NCBI GenBank assembly: GCA_965200525.1
Contig: OZ241368.1
Location: forward strand, 806,001-870,000
Length of the DNA stretch: 64,000 bases
Direction: 5' to 3'
DNA from: JANNPJ01 sp965200525
GTDB taxonomy: Bacteria; Actinomycetota; Actinomycetes; Actinomycetales; Kineosporiaceae
The notes below the pieces were generated by a model. That model had not been told where the DNA came from. It saw nothing but the letters and a program-made list of their open reading frames with translations, and ran no database searches. The translations under genes and the position numbers were made by a program. Positions 1 to 12,477 of this stretch are shown piece by piece (within the stretch, counting starts at the first letter, position 1; every line of letters begins with the position of its first letter).

Positions 1-987
1 CGGATCAAGTTCACCGACACTCCGGCCGCCGGCAACGACGGCGACCACGTCAACGAGACGTTCTTCGCCATCGGCCCGGCTCAGCGTTACGACTACGACC
101 CGCTCTACAGCGAGCTGGACTTCTCCGAGTACCTGCCCAACGGCGGCTGGGGCGTGGGCGGTCCGATCGACTACGAGACCAGCTACAACGGATACCGGCT
201 CGACCCGTGGGACCCCCACAACAAGCACTCGTCGCAGACCAGCAGCCTGAACGGCTGGCACACGGTGATCGCGCAGGTCGGCGACGGGCACGTGAAGTAC
301 TACATCGACAGCACGCTGGTCGGCGACCACACCGTCGACGAGCAGACCGGCACCTTCCCGGTCACCCCGCGGGTGGCGATGTCGGTGAACTTCAATCTGT
401 GGTTCATCGATCTGGCCGCCCACTCCGGTGGGCGCAGCAGCTACACCGAGGACGTCGACTGGTTCTACTACGCCAAGAACCAGACCATCGCCCCGAACGA
501 CGCCGTGGCCACCGCCACCTCACTGCGCTCGGGCGGCAACGCCCACGTCGACACGGTCGACACCGGCGGCTGCACCACCACCGGCTCCACCGGAGGCGGC
601 GGCGGTACCTCGGCCGTGGCCAGCAACTGGAACAACAAGTGCATCGACGTCCCGGCCGCCAACTACTCCCCCGGGACGCCGATCATCGTGTGGGACTGCA
701 CCGGCGCGACCAACCAGAAGTGGGAGTTCGTCAACGGCACCCTGCGCACCCAGAACAACCTGTGCCTGGACGCCGCGGGGGCCGCGACCGCCAACGGAAC
801 CGTGATCCAGGTGGCCACCTGCAACGGCAACACCGCCCAGCAGTTCACCCTGAACAGCAACGGGGCCCTGGTCAACCAGCGCTCCAACCGGTGTGTCGAC
901 ATCGGCGCCTGGAACGGCAACAACGGAGCCGGGCTGATCCTCTGGGACTGCACCGGCGGCGCCAACCAGAGCTGGCGCAAGGTCTGA
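1..987 (+). CDS. Secreted GH16-like glycanase with C-terminal ricin B lectin domain (5' truncated by window)
   Basis: The reading frame is open from base 1, so the N-terminus lies outside the window; 328 residues are visible. Residues 38-43 read ELDFSE, the E-x-D-x-x-E catalytic signature of GH16 endo-glycanases, followed by a beta-rich jelly-roll-like stretch. A Gly-Ser linker near residue 200 leads into a ricin-type beta-trefoil (about 207-328) with NQKW and NQSW QxW-type motifs and paired cysteines, expected to bind polysaccharide. The family cleaves beta-1,3 or beta-1,4 glucans or galactans; the substrate cannot be read here. A strong hairpin follows the stop, so this is probably the last gene of its transcript. 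Confidence 0.75.
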   Translation, partial: RIKFTDTPAAGNDGDHVNETFFAIGPAQRYDYDPLYSELDFSEYLPNGGWGVGGPIDYETSYNGYRLDPWDPHNKHSSQTSSLNGWHTVIAQVGDGHVKYYIDSTLVGDHTVDEQTGTFPVTPRVAMSVNFNLWFIDLAAHSGGRSSYTEDVDWFYYAKNQTIAPNDAVATATSLRSGGNAHVDTVDTGGCTTTGSTGGGGGTSAVASNWNNKCIDVPAANYSPGTPIIVWDCTGATNQKWEFVNGTLRTQNNLCLDAAGAATANGTVIQVATCNGNTAQQFTLNSNGALVNQRSNRCVDIGAWNGNNGAGLILWDCTGGANQSWRKV

Positions 988-992
988 CCGGC

Positions 993-1030
993 CCGTCGTG
1001 GGCCCGGTGCGAACACCGGGCCCACGACGG
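993..1030 (+). terminator. Rho-independent-like terminator hairpin
   Basis: A perfect 17-bp inverted repeat (993-1009 with 1014-1030) closes a CGAA tetraloop six bases after the stop of the GH16-like gene. There is no long T tract, which is common for GC-rich actinobacterial terminators. Confidence 0.85.
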
Positions 1031-1164
1031 CCCACGGAAGTGGGCCCCCGCCGATGGTGAACCGGGGCCGAGGGCCCATCCAAGGAACACGGCTACTGCC
1101 TAGCGTTCGGTTCACCGCCGGGGCACAAATTTTGTGACCCGGACCGCTGTGTCCTGGAGGGCCC

Positions 1165-2376
1165 GTGTTCCGATTGCCGTCGTTCCGCTCCATCTGCGTG
1201 TTCACCTGCACCCTCCTGCTGGCCGGCCTGGTCGCCCTGGTGCTCGGCGGGGTCGGTGGAGGCGACCGGACCGCGGCGACTCAGCTGGCCAGCGCCAAGC
1301 TCAACACCACTGCCGGGGCGCGCACCGGCCCGACCGTCCCCGGGACACCGGCCACGACCGGGGGCACCGCGGCGAACTCGGCGACCGGCACGAGCAACCC
1401 CACCGGTGCGAGCAGCTCGGCCCCGGCTTCGAGCCCAGCCGGCCCGAGCGGCACCGCGAGCGGCACACCGGGTACCACGGCTACGGCCGGCAGTTCGACC
1501 ACGCCGTCCGCTGCCGCCGGTGAGCCGATCATGGCGCCGGTGTCGATGAACGACGTCAAGCCGTCGACCGCGACCCCGCCGAGCCGGGGCTTTCACGAGT
1601 TCCAGGTCAACTGCACCATCACCGACCACCGCCCGGACGACCCCATCGTCTTTCCCGGCCTACCCGGCGCCTCGCACAACCACTCGTTCTTTGGCAACAC
1701 CACCACCGACGCCGCCAGCACGCTGAGCTCGCTGCAGAGCGGCAAGTCCTCCTGCAAGGTGCCGGCCGACCTGACCGCCTACTGGATGCCCACCCTGTAC
1801 AACGGCACCAAGGTCGTCGACCCGAAAGGCGTGATCGTCTACTACAAGTCGGACGTGATCGACTACACCAGTGTGCGCCCGTTCCCGAAGGGTCTGCGCT
1901 TCGTGGCCGGCAGCCCGACCTCCACCCAGGCCCAGTTCACGCACGGGTTCTGGTCCTGCGGTGAGAACCGGCGGATCAGCACCATCCCGATGAACTGCGC
2001 GTCCGGGTCCCGGCTGTTCGCCCGCTACCAGGCCCCGAGCTGCTGGGACGGCCTCCACCTCGACGTCGCCGACCACAAGAGCCACATGGCCTACCCGGTC
2101 AAGGGCCGCTGCCCGGGCGACCACCCGGTGGCGCTGCCGATGCTGGAGTTCAAGATCCCCTACCCGGTCAACGGCGACATGTCCCAGGTGCACCTGTCCA
2201 GCGGGGCCGGCTTCAGCTTCCACTACGACTTCTTCAACGCCTGGGACGACGCCACCCTGGCCGCGCTGGTCAAGACCTGCGTCAACGGCGGCCTGCAGTG
2301 CAACGCCCAGGGCTACGACCAGCACCACCCGAACGTGCCGGCCGCGCTCGGATCCGACTACAAGCTCAAGTCCTGA
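1165..2376 (+). CDS. Secreted DUF1996 domain protein
   Basis: A 403-residue protein starting at GTG with GGAGG five bases upstream. Residues 1-30 form a signal peptide or membrane anchor. A Ser/Thr/Ala/Gly-rich low-complexity linker (about 35-115) then leads into a DUF1996-type domain with the signature SHNHSFFGN and several conserved cysteines (CTIT, SCKV, WSCGE, CWDG). DUF1996 proteins occur in actinobacteria and fungi as secreted proteins of unknown activity. It follows a secreted glycanase but has its own start and a terminator on both sides, so it is probably monocistronic. Confidence 0.75.
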   Translation: MFRLPSFRSICVFTCTLLLAGLVALVLGGVGGGDRTAATQLASAKLNTTAGARTGPTVPGTPATTGGTAANSATGTSNPTGASSSAPASSPAGPSGTASGTPGTTATAGSSTTPSAAAGEPIMAPVSMNDVKPSTATPPSRGFHEFQVNCTITDHRPDDPIVFPGLPGASHNHSFFGNTTTDAASTLSSLQSGKSSCKVPADLTAYWMPTLYNGTKVVDPKGVIVYYKSDVIDYTSVRPFPKGLRFVAGSPTSTQAQFTHGFWSCGENRRISTIPMNCASGSRLFARYQAPSCWDGLHLDVADHKSHMAYPVKGRCPGDHPVALPMLEFKIPYPVNGDMSQVHLSSGAGFSFHYDFFNAWDDATLAALVKTCVNGGLQCNAQGYDQHHPNVPAALGSDYKLKS

Positions 2377-2390
2377 GCACCTGAGGATCT

Positions 2391-2436
2391 CCTGCTACGC
2401 CGGCGCGATCACAGCCAACCGCGCCGGCGTAGCAGG
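2391..2436 (+). terminator. Terminator hairpin after DUF1996 gene
   Basis: A perfect 17-bp inverted repeat, 2391-2407 with 2420-2436, with a 12-base loop, 14 bases after the DUF1996 stop codon. The rest of the 237-base gap up to the next gene shows no clear feature. Confidence 0.85.
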
Positions 2437-2613
2437 GCGAACAAGCCTCCGGCCAGGACGACGATGAGAACGCTGCCGGCCCCGAACCCGCAGTACGCTG
2501 CGAGAAGCCGTCGTCCAGGGCCTGGATGGCCGTGATCTGACCGTCGACGACGACGTCCAGCAGGCCCCCGGAACGCCGTCTCGGCGAGCACGAAGATCCA
2601 TCGGAAACTACAG

Positions 2614-3456
2614 TTGCGGGTTGTGTCCGCATCGACGTCCCCCACCGCCCCCGATCTCAGTGCCACGGTCGGCGCCCGAGCTGTTTTCGACGTGACCGAG
2701 CAGGCCCTGTTCTCCCTGCAGATGGTCGCCGCGAACGACGGCGGGCAGGCCCTGACCGCCGTCCTTGACGGCACCGAACTCGAGGTCGAGGAGATCCGCG
2801 GCCCGGAGGCCTACGCCCGCCAGCACCTGGTTCGCTCGGCCCCCGGTCGCCTGACGATCACCTACCAGGCAACCGTCACGCCCGGATCAGGAGCAGCGGC
2901 CACGGTCGACGAGGCTGAGCGGGTGATGATGCTGCGCCCCAGCCGCTACTGCCCGGCCGACCGCCTGGTCGCCTACGGCTCGACCCGCTTCCCGGGTCCG
3001 GAGGCCGGGGCTCTGGCCCGGGTTCAGGCGATCACCGACTACGTCAGCGACCACCTCACCTACCTGTCCGGCTCGACCGGCCCGACCGACGACGCCGTCG
3101 ACGTGCTGCTGTCCGGGCAGGGTGTCTGCCGCGACTACGCGCACGTCGTCGTCACCCTGGCCCGGGCCCAGGGTCTGGCCGCCCGGCTGGTCGCCGTCTA
3201 CGCGCCCGGGTTGTCGCCGATGGACTTCCACGCCGTGGCCGAGATCGACGTCGAGGGCACCTGGCACGTCGTGGACGCCACCCGCCTGGCCCCACGCGAG
3301 TCCCTGGTCCGCATCTCGACCGGCCGGGACGCCGCCGACACCGCCTGGGCGACCACCCTGCAGGGAGCGGCCACCTTGGTCGACCTCACGGTGACGGCGG
3401 TGGCCGATACCGGCCTGCCGATCGACGATGGCAGCGCCCCGACCACCCTCAGCTGA
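2614..3456 (+). CDS. Transglutaminase-like family protein
   Basis: A 280-residue protein with an N-terminal beta-rich domain followed by a transglutaminase/protease-like core. The triad is visible: Cys in GVCRDYAH, His in DFHAVAEI and Asp in VVDATR, in the expected order and spacing. Bacterial members are cysteine proteases or amidases rather than true cross-linking enzymes, and the natural substrate is unknown. The start is uncertain: TTG at 2614 and in-frame GTG at 2623 both lack a good Shine-Dalgarno sequence. No signal peptide is seen, so the protein is probably cytoplasmic. It converges on metH with 21 bases between. Confidence 0.75.
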   Translation: MRVVSASTSPTAPDLSATVGARAVFDVTEQALFSLQMVAANDGGQALTAVLDGTELEVEEIRGPEAYARQHLVRSAPGRLTITYQATVTPGSGAAATVDEAERVMMLRPSRYCPADRLVAYGSTRFPGPEAGALARVQAITDYVSDHLTYLSGSTGPTDDAVDVLLSGQGVCRDYAHVVVTLARAQGLAARLVAVYAPGLSPMDFHAVAEIDVEGTWHVVDATRLAPRESLVRISTGRDAADTAWATTLQGAATLVDLTVTAVADTGLPIDDGSAPTTLS

Positions 3457-3477
3457 GACCGCGCCTGGATCCGGGAG

Positions 3478-7173
<3,696 letters not shown>

Positions 7174-7193
7174 CGATGCTCCTCCCGTTGTGG

Positions 7194-7264
7194 GAGGCGC
7201 CCTTACCGGTGGTTCAGGTCGAGCGTGGCGGGCACCCAGCCCGTCGCAGCGCCTCTCGATCCGC
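7194..7264 (-). promoter_or_regulatory. SAH (S-adenosylhomocysteine) riboswitch in metH leader
   Basis: Read on the minus strand, the leader folds as the SAH riboswitch class. P1 pairs 7255-7263 with 7215-7223. The pseudoknot pairs GAGGCGC at 7249-7255 with GCGCCTC at 7194-7200. A short GGGC/GCCC hairpin (P2) lies between. The conserved GGCGCTGCGAC and GCTCGACC segments sit where the class has them. The 3' pseudoknot arm ends seven bases before the GGAGGAG ribosome binding site, so ligand-stabilised folding could control access to it. In known cases this class raises metH or ahcY expression when SAH accumulates. Identified by eye, not by covariance search. Confidence 0.8.
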
Positions 7265-7269
7265 GGTCG

Positions 7270-7275
7270 AGTCTA
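7270..7275 (-). promoter_or_regulatory. Candidate -10 box of the metH promoter
   Basis: On the minus strand this reads TAGACT, matching TANNNT, and would start transcription about where riboswitch helix P1 begins. A weak TCGACC lies 15 bases upstream as a possible -35. This is consistent with the riboswitch being the very 5' end of the transcript. Confidence 0.45.
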
Positions 7276-7442
7276 GCAAACCGGACGCTCGGTCGATCTG
7301 TTCCGGGCCGGGGCCCCGGTTTGAATCAAGATCGCGGATGACCAAAATCTCGACGATCATGGGTCGCGGTCAATTGCCCGACTGGCACGACTTGTGAGGG
7401 AATGGCCGACTACGTGAATCGACACCTCGGGGAGTTCTGCTC

Positions 7443-8045
7443 ATGACCAGGCCTGTCAGCGTGATCGTCGCCCTGGTGGGGGTGTGCCTGGGGTTGATCC
7501 TGGCGCTGCACGGCGTCGGCCCCGACCACGTGGCGTTCGCCTCGGCGGTCGACTCGGGCAGCTCCTCCTCCAGTTCCTCGCAGAAATCTCCGAGTCCCTC
7601 GGCCAGCGCGCCGGCCGGGCCCGCCGGCGGGGGGGCCTGCTCCCTGCTGACCGCGGCCGAGATCAGCCACGATCTGGGCGGGACGGCGACGGTGGCCTCG
7701 GTCGACGTCTCGAAGACGTCGGAGGCGGACTGCACCTGGAACGTCTCCGGCTCGCGGGTGCTCGGGGCCAACGGCACGGTCGAGGTCGACGTCAACCACA
7801 ATGCCGACAACGGCCAGGGCTTCCGCGACTTCGAGAAGACCCAGATCGCGGCGGGCGACTCGCAGGCCGTGCCCGGGATCGGCCAGGACGCCTACGTGAC
7901 GTCGACCTCGAACGCCCTCAACCTGGCCGTCGGCAACCAGGAGGTCGGGCTGCAGGTGCTCGGCTTCGACGCCCTGGGCAGCGATCCGGAGGTTCGCGAG
8001 CACCTGCTCACCCTGGCCGCGGTGATCGCGGCCAAGCTGCACTGA
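7443..8045 (+). CDS. Secreted DUF3558-like protein
   Basis: A 200-residue protein with an N-terminal signal peptide (hydrophobic residues about 7-25), a Ser-rich linker (about 36-60) and a C-terminal domain starting ACSLLTAAEI. A second cysteine in ADCTWNV probably forms a disulfide with the first, as in DUF3558-type actinobacterial exported proteins. There is no lipobox cysteine at the cleavage site, so it is predicted to be secreted rather than a lipoprotein. GGGGAG lies about ten bases before the ATG. Function unknown. Its 3' end overlaps the end of a truncated anti-sigma gene on the other strand by 38 bases. Confidence 0.6.
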   Translation: MTRPVSVIVALVGVCLGLILALHGVGPDHVAFASAVDSGSSSSSSSQKSPSPSASAPAGPAGGGACSLLTAAEISHDLGGTATVASVDVSKTSEADCTWNVSGSRVLGANGTVEVDVNHNADNGQGFRDFEKTQIAAGDSQAVPGIGQDAYVTSTSNALNLAVGNQEVGLQVLGFDALGSDPEVREHLLTLAAVIAAKLH

Positions 8046-8313
8046 CCAGGGCGACCAGGCGGTGAGGCCGCTCAGAGGGTGGCGGGACCGGCGCCAGCTG
8101 GCGGGTCCGGGCCACCTCGGCCAGGACCTGCCCGCGCAGCCGGTCCGGTGGCCGGGTGGCCACCTGGTCGGCCAGGGCCGCCGCGGTCTCCTGCAACTCG
8201 ATCAGTTCCAGCGTGCATGGCTCGCAGGAGCGCAGATGCCGCTCCAGCCGGGCTCGCTCGACGTCGTCGAGAGCATCCAGGACGTAGGCACCGATGCAGC
8301 CCGGCTCAGGCAT
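8008..8313 (-). pseudogene. Truncated RskA/ZAS-type anti-sigma factor (N-terminal domain only)
   Basis: 101 residues match the N-terminal cytoplasmic domain of actinobacterial anti-sigma factors: AYVLDALDDVERARLERHL, then HLRSCEPC (the H-x3-C-x2-C zinc motif), then a region ending VLAEVARTRQLAPV. Family members normally continue through a transmembrane helix into an extracytoplasmic domain. Here the frame stops shortly after, inside the antisense of the neighbouring gene, and no sigma factor gene is adjacent. It is therefore either a decayed remnant or an unusual soluble mini anti-sigma. The remaining 182 bases up to 8495 show no other feature. Confidence 0.55.
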
Positions 8314-8495
8314 CGTGAATCACCCCCAGGCGAATCGTGTGTGAACGGATGATCTGGTCGGCCATCCGCGTTTTCACCGCGCACAGAGGGAATGAGCTGC
8401 GATCCTTCGGTTCGGGCGTCGACTCTGATGGGGATGATTCGCCGCCGAGCGCGGTGTGGATTGGTCGGCCGGGCAACTGAGATGGGAACGACACC

Positions 8496-9146
8496 ATGAC
8501 GAACGAGGTCAGCGCGGCCCGCACCGGCCTGCACGCCGTCGCCGAGCATCTGCTGGCCGGGCCGCAGTACCGGACCTCCGGGACGATTCGCCTGGCCGTG
8601 ACCGAGGACGGATTCAGCACCGTCCGCTCCCCGGCCGACGGGGTCGACGCGCTGCTGGTGCGGGCGGACGGCGTGCTGCGCCGTCCGGGCGGGCTGCTGG
8701 TGCCGTTGACCGGGTCGTTCGCGGCCCTGGCGAGCGCGCTGGGTGTGCAACCCGGTGCGCCGAGTGGCGTGTACCCGGCCTCGACCCCCGAGCCACCCGA
8801 GGAGCTGGTCCTGCCCCGCGCCGGGGTCGACGTCGTCCTGCAAGCCCTGATCGTCGGTGACCAGGCGTTACGGTCCCTGACCGCCCAGTCCCACCCGGGC
8901 CTGGAGCCGGTGCTGTGGCCGGAGCACTTCGACGTCGCACTCACCCTGGACGAGGTGAATTTCGGCGTCTCCCCCGGTGACGCCGAGCACCCTCTCCCGT
9001 ACGCCTACGTCGGCCCCTGGTCGCCGCCGGCCCGGGGCGGGTTCTGGAACGAGCCGTTCGGGGCCGGCCGGGCGCTGGCCGACCTCGGTGGGGTGGCCGA
9101 AGTCGTGGACTACTTCAGAGAGGGCCGTTCTCGTGCCGCACTATGA
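8496..9146 (+). CDS. Conserved actinobacterial protein of unknown function
   Basis: A 216-residue soluble protein without signal peptide or membrane segment. The C-terminal half has a pattern I recall from many actinobacterial hypothetical proteins: WPEHFDVAL, then GVSPGD, then YVGPW, then FWNEPFGA. No catalytic motif is evident. Its stop (TGA at 9144-9146) lies inside the start of the mycothione reductase gene, a 14-base overlap that suggests translational coupling and possibly a linked role in thiol or redox metabolism, which is inference from position only. Confidence 0.6.
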   Translation: MTNEVSAARTGLHAVAEHLLAGPQYRTSGTIRLAVTEDGFSTVRSPADGVDALLVRADGVLRRPGGLLVPLTGSFAALASALGVQPGAPSGVYPASTPEPPEELVLPRAGVDVVLQALIVGDQALRSLTAQSHPGLEPVLWPEHFDVALTLDEVNFGVSPGDAEHPLPYAYVGPWSPPARGGFWNEPFGAGRALADLGGVAEVVDYFREGRSRAAL

Positions 9147-10488
9147 CCTGCTGGTGGTGGGGGCCGGCAGCGGCAACATGCTGTTCGCCCCCGAGCTGGC
9201 CCACCTGCGCTCGGCGATCGTGGAGTCGGACCGGTTCGGCGGCACCTGCCTGAACCGCGGCTGCATCCCCTCCAAGATGTTCGTGGTCGCCGCCGACGCC
9301 GCGATGAACGTGCACACCGCCGCACACCTGGGGGTGCACGCGACGGTGGACCGGGTCGACTGGAAGGGCATCCGCGACCGGGTGTTCGGCCGGATCGACC
9401 CGATCCACGAGAAGGCGGTGGCCTACCGGCGCCAGCACGGGATCGACGTCTACACCGAGTCGGCCCGGTTCATCGCCCCCAAACTGCTGCAGGTCGGCGA
9501 CCAGCAGATCAGCGCGGACACGATCCTGCTGGCCACCGGCTCACGGCCGGTGGTCCCGCCGATCCCCGGGCTGGACTCGGTGCCGTTCCACACCTCCGAC
9601 ACGATCATGCGTGTCGACGAGGTGCCGCAGTCGCTGGTGATCCTGGGCGGTGGCTACATCGCGGCCGAGCTGGGGCACGTGTTCGGGGCTTTCGGGGCCG
9701 ACGTCACGATCGTCCAGCGCGGGCCGCGACTGCTGATGAGCGAGGACGAGCAGATCTCCACCCGGTTCACCGAGCTGACCGGGCGGCGTCACCGGCTGCT
9801 GCTCGACTCGAAGGTCAGCTCGGTCGAGCGCCGCGGTGACGGGGTGGCCCTCAAGGTCAGCGGGCCGGCCGGCGAGCAGGTCGTCGAGGGATCGATGCTG
9901 CTGGTCAGCGTCGGCCGGCGGCCCAACACCGACCGGCTGGACGCCGCCGCCGGCGGTCTGGAACTCGACGAGCACGGGCACATCAGCGTCGACGGCTCGT
10001 CGCGCACCTCGGTCGCGGGGGTCTGGGCCCTGGGTGACGCCGCGAACCACTTCCAGCTCAAGCACATGGCCAACGCCGAGGTCCGGACCCTGCGGCACAA
10101 CCTCCTGCACCCGGACGATCCGCACACGGTGAACCCGAAGATCGTGCCGCACGCGGTGTTCTCCGACCCTCAGGTGGCCAGCGTGGGCCTGAGCGAGGAG
10201 CAGGCCCAGAAGCAGGGAATCGCTTACACCGTGGCCGTGCGCAACTTCTCCGACACGGCTTACGGCTGGGCCCTGGAAGACACCACCAGCTTCGTCAAGG
10301 TGCTGGCCGACCCGGACAAACGCACCGTCCTGGGCGCCCACGTCATCGGGCCGCAGGCCGCGACCCTGATCCAGCCGCTGCTGCAGGCCATGACCCTGGG
10401 CCAGAGCGTCGACCAGCTGGCTCACGACGTGCTCTACATCCATCCGGCCCTGACCGAGGTGGTCGAGCAGGTGCTGCTAGAGCTGTGA
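9133..10488 (+). CDS. mtr: Mycothione reductase
   Basis: A 451-residue flavoprotein of the pyridine-nucleotide disulfide oxidoreductase family. It has the FAD motif VVGAGSGNM, the redox pair in GGTCLNRGCIPSK, an NADPH-binding GGGYIAAELGHVFG, a second FAD segment VWALGDAAN and the C-terminal catalytic His-Glu in YIHPALTEVVEQ. SGNML after the FAD motif and ASVGLSEEQA are typical of mycothione rather than glutathione reductases. It reduces oxidised mycothiol with NADPH. The GTG at 9133, preceded by GAGAGGG, is preferred over longer in-frame starts because it places the FAD motif at residue 5. It overlaps the upstream gene. Confidence 0.9.
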   Translation: MPHYDLLVVGAGSGNMLFAPELAHLRSAIVESDRFGGTCLNRGCIPSKMFVVAADAAMNVHTAAHLGVHATVDRVDWKGIRDRVFGRIDPIHEKAVAYRRQHGIDVYTESARFIAPKLLQVGDQQISADTILLATGSRPVVPPIPGLDSVPFHTSDTIMRVDEVPQSLVILGGGYIAAELGHVFGAFGADVTIVQRGPRLLMSEDEQISTRFTELTGRRHRLLLDSKVSSVERRGDGVALKVSGPAGEQVVEGSMLLVSVGRRPNTDRLDAAAGGLELDEHGHISVDGSSRTSVAGVWALGDAANHFQLKHMANAEVRTLRHNLLHPDDPHTVNPKIVPHAVFSDPQVASVGLSEEQAQKQGIAYTVAVRNFSDTAYGWALEDTTSFVKVLADPDKRTVLGAHVIGPQAATLIQPLLQAMTLGQSVDQLAHDVLYIHPALTEVVEQVLLEL

Positions 10489-10502
10489 GGGTCCCCGCGG
10501 GC

Positions 10503-12311
10503 TCACGCCGTCGGTTCGGCCACGACCGGCGGGGTGTCGGTGGTGGCCACGTCGCGGCCCTGAGACAGCTGCTGGGCGGTGGTGACCAGAGCCAGGTGAC
10601 TGAAAGCCTGCGGGGTGTTGCCGAGCTGGCGCCGGGCCCGAGGGTCGTACTCCTCGGCCAGCAGGCCGACGTCGTTACGCAGAGCCAGCAGGCGCTCGAA
10701 CAGCTCGACCGCCTCGCGGCGCCGGCCCATCCCCTCCAGGGCGTCGGCCAGCCAGAAGCTGCAGGCCAGGAAGGCACCCTCGCTGCCGGGCAGGCCGTCG
10801 CCGCCCTCGTCGGTGCGGTAGCGCAGGACAAACCCGTCCTGGACGAGCTCGCGCTGCACGGCCTCGACCGTGCCGACGACACGCTCGTCGTCCCAGGGCA
10901 GAAACCCCACCCGGGGAATGAGAAGCAGCGACGCGTCCAGTCCGTCGCCGCCGAAGTACTGCGTGAACGTGCGGCGGTCGGTGTCGAAACCCTGCTCGCA
11001 GACGGTGCGGTGGATGTCGGCGCGGACCTGCCGCCAGCGCCGCACCGGGCCCTCGACGCCGTAGCGCTCGCAGGCGCGGACCATCCGGTCGACCCCGGCC
11101 CAGGCCATGACCTGCGAGTGCACGAAGCGGCGCTCGGGTCCGCGCACCTCCCACAGCCCCCGGTCGGGGGTCTCCCAACGGGTCTCCAGGTGGTTCATCA
11201 GGGCCCGCTGCAGGTCCCAGGCATCCTCGGACGCGGCCAGCCCCGCCTCGCGGGCCAGGTTGAGCCCGTCCAGCACGGTGCCCCACACGTCCAGCTGGAA
11301 CTGGTCGGAGGCACCGTTGCCGACCCGAACCGGGCCCGAGCGCTGATACCCGGCCAGCCAAGGCAACTCGTACTCGGGCAGCCGGCGCTCGCCGTGGATG
11401 CCGTACATGATCTTGAGGTCGGGCGGGCTGCCGGCCACCGCCCGCAGCAGCCATTCGCGCCAGGCCCGGGCCTCCTCGACGTACCCGGCGCTGAGCAGTG
11501 CCTGCAGGGTCAGCGTCGCGTCCCGCAGCCAGCAGTAGCGGTAGTCCCAGTTGCGGACCCCACCGATCTCCTCGGGCAGGGATGTCGTGACCGCGGCGAC
11601 CATGCCCCCGGACGGCGCGTAGGTCAGGCCCTTGAGCACGACCAGCGAGCTGCGCACAGCCGCGGTCCAGTCACCCCGGTAGGCGCAGCGCCCGATCCAC
11701 TCCTGCCAGAACGCCTCGGTGGCCGCCAGGGCGCTCTCCGGGTCGACCAGTTCGGGCGCGGGCTTGTGCGACTGCTGGTACGTCAGGACGAAGGGGACCC
11801 GCTCGCCCGCGGCCACGGTGAAGTCGGCCCAGGTGGCGCCCTCATGGCCCTCGATCGGGACGGGCGTGTGCAGCCAGGCGCAGTCCGGGCCGGCGACCGC
11901 GGCCAGCCGGCCGCCGTCGTGTTTGACCCAGGGCGTCACCGAGCCGTAGTCGAAACGCAGGCGTAGTTCGCTGCGCATCTGAACCCGCCCCGAGACACCC
12001 TCGACGATCCGCACCACGTCCGGCGCCTCGTCCCGCAGCGGCATGAAGTCGATCACCCGTACGGTGCCCTCGGCGCTGACCCATTCCGTCTGCAGGATCA
12101 GCGAATCACCCCGGTAACGACGGCTGGAGCAGTTCCCCGCCCCGATCGGCGCGATCTTCCAGCGCCCGGCGGCCGGCGTGTCCAGCAGGGCCGCGAAACA
12201 GGCCGGGGAGTCGAACCGGGGCAGGCACAACCAGTCCACCGACCCGTTGCGCCCGACCAGAGCGGCAGTCTGGAGGTCGCCCACGACTGCGTAGTCCTCG
12301 ATCAGCTGCAC
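10503..12311 (-). CDS. Glycoside hydrolase family 15 protein (glucoamylase/trehalase type)
   Basis: A 602-residue cytoplasmic protein beginning IEDYAVVGDLQTAALVGR and containing NWDYRYCWLRDA, the hallmark active-site segment of bacterial GH15 enzymes. The N-terminal part is the beta-sandwich domain and the C-terminal two thirds the (alpha/alpha)6 barrel. Actinobacterial relatives include glucan 1,4-alpha-glucosidases and GH15 trehalases; the sequence alone does not decide. It converges on mtr with 14 bases between and is divergent from the MFS gene, with 156 bases in the shared upstream region. Confidence 0.9.
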   Translation of the reverse strand: MQLIEDYAVVGDLQTAALVGRNGSVDWLCLPRFDSPACFAALLDTPAAGRWKIAPIGAGNCSSRRYRGDSLILQTEWVSAEGTVRVIDFMPLRDEAPDVVRIVEGVSGRVQMRSELRLRFDYGSVTPWVKHDGGRLAAVAGPDCAWLHTPVPIEGHEGATWADFTVAAGERVPFVLTYQQSHKPAPELVDPESALAATEAFWQEWIGRCAYRGDWTAAVRSSLVVLKGLTYAPSGGMVAAVTTSLPEEIGGVRNWDYRYCWLRDATLTLQALLSAGYVEEARAWREWLLRAVAGSPPDLKIMYGIHGERRLPEYELPWLAGYQRSGPVRVGNGASDQFQLDVWGTVLDGLNLAREAGLAASEDAWDLQRALMNHLETRWETPDRGLWEVRGPERRFVHSQVMAWAGVDRMVRACERYGVEGPVRRWRQVRADIHRTVCEQGFDTDRRTFTQYFGGDGLDASLLLIPRVGFLPWDDERVVGTVEAVQRELVQDGFVLRYRTDEGGDGLPGSEGAFLACSFWLADALEGMGRRREAVELFERLLALRNDVGLLAEEYDPRARRQLGNTPQAFSHLALVTTAQQLSQGRDVATTDTPPVVAEPTA

Positions 12312-12439
12312 CGTACGGCCCCGCCTCTCACCGATTACCTTGCGGCGAAGTTAACCGCTGACGGCGATGACCACATGTGCAGGTGACCGATGAGGGAGCC
12401 GCTGGCACTATCGTCACCGGTCGGTGAGGTGACGCAGCC

Positions 12440-12477
12440 GGAGGTGGGATGAGCAGGCGGAGGTGGGATGAGCAGGC
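12440..12477 (+). repeat. Perfect 19-bp tandem duplication of an RBS/start module
   Basis: Two head-to-tail copies (12440-12458 and 12459-12477) each contain GGAGGTGGG and an ATG. The ATGs are at 12449 and 12468; because 19 is not a multiple of three they open different frames. Only the second reads the MFS protein. Confidence 0.95.
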
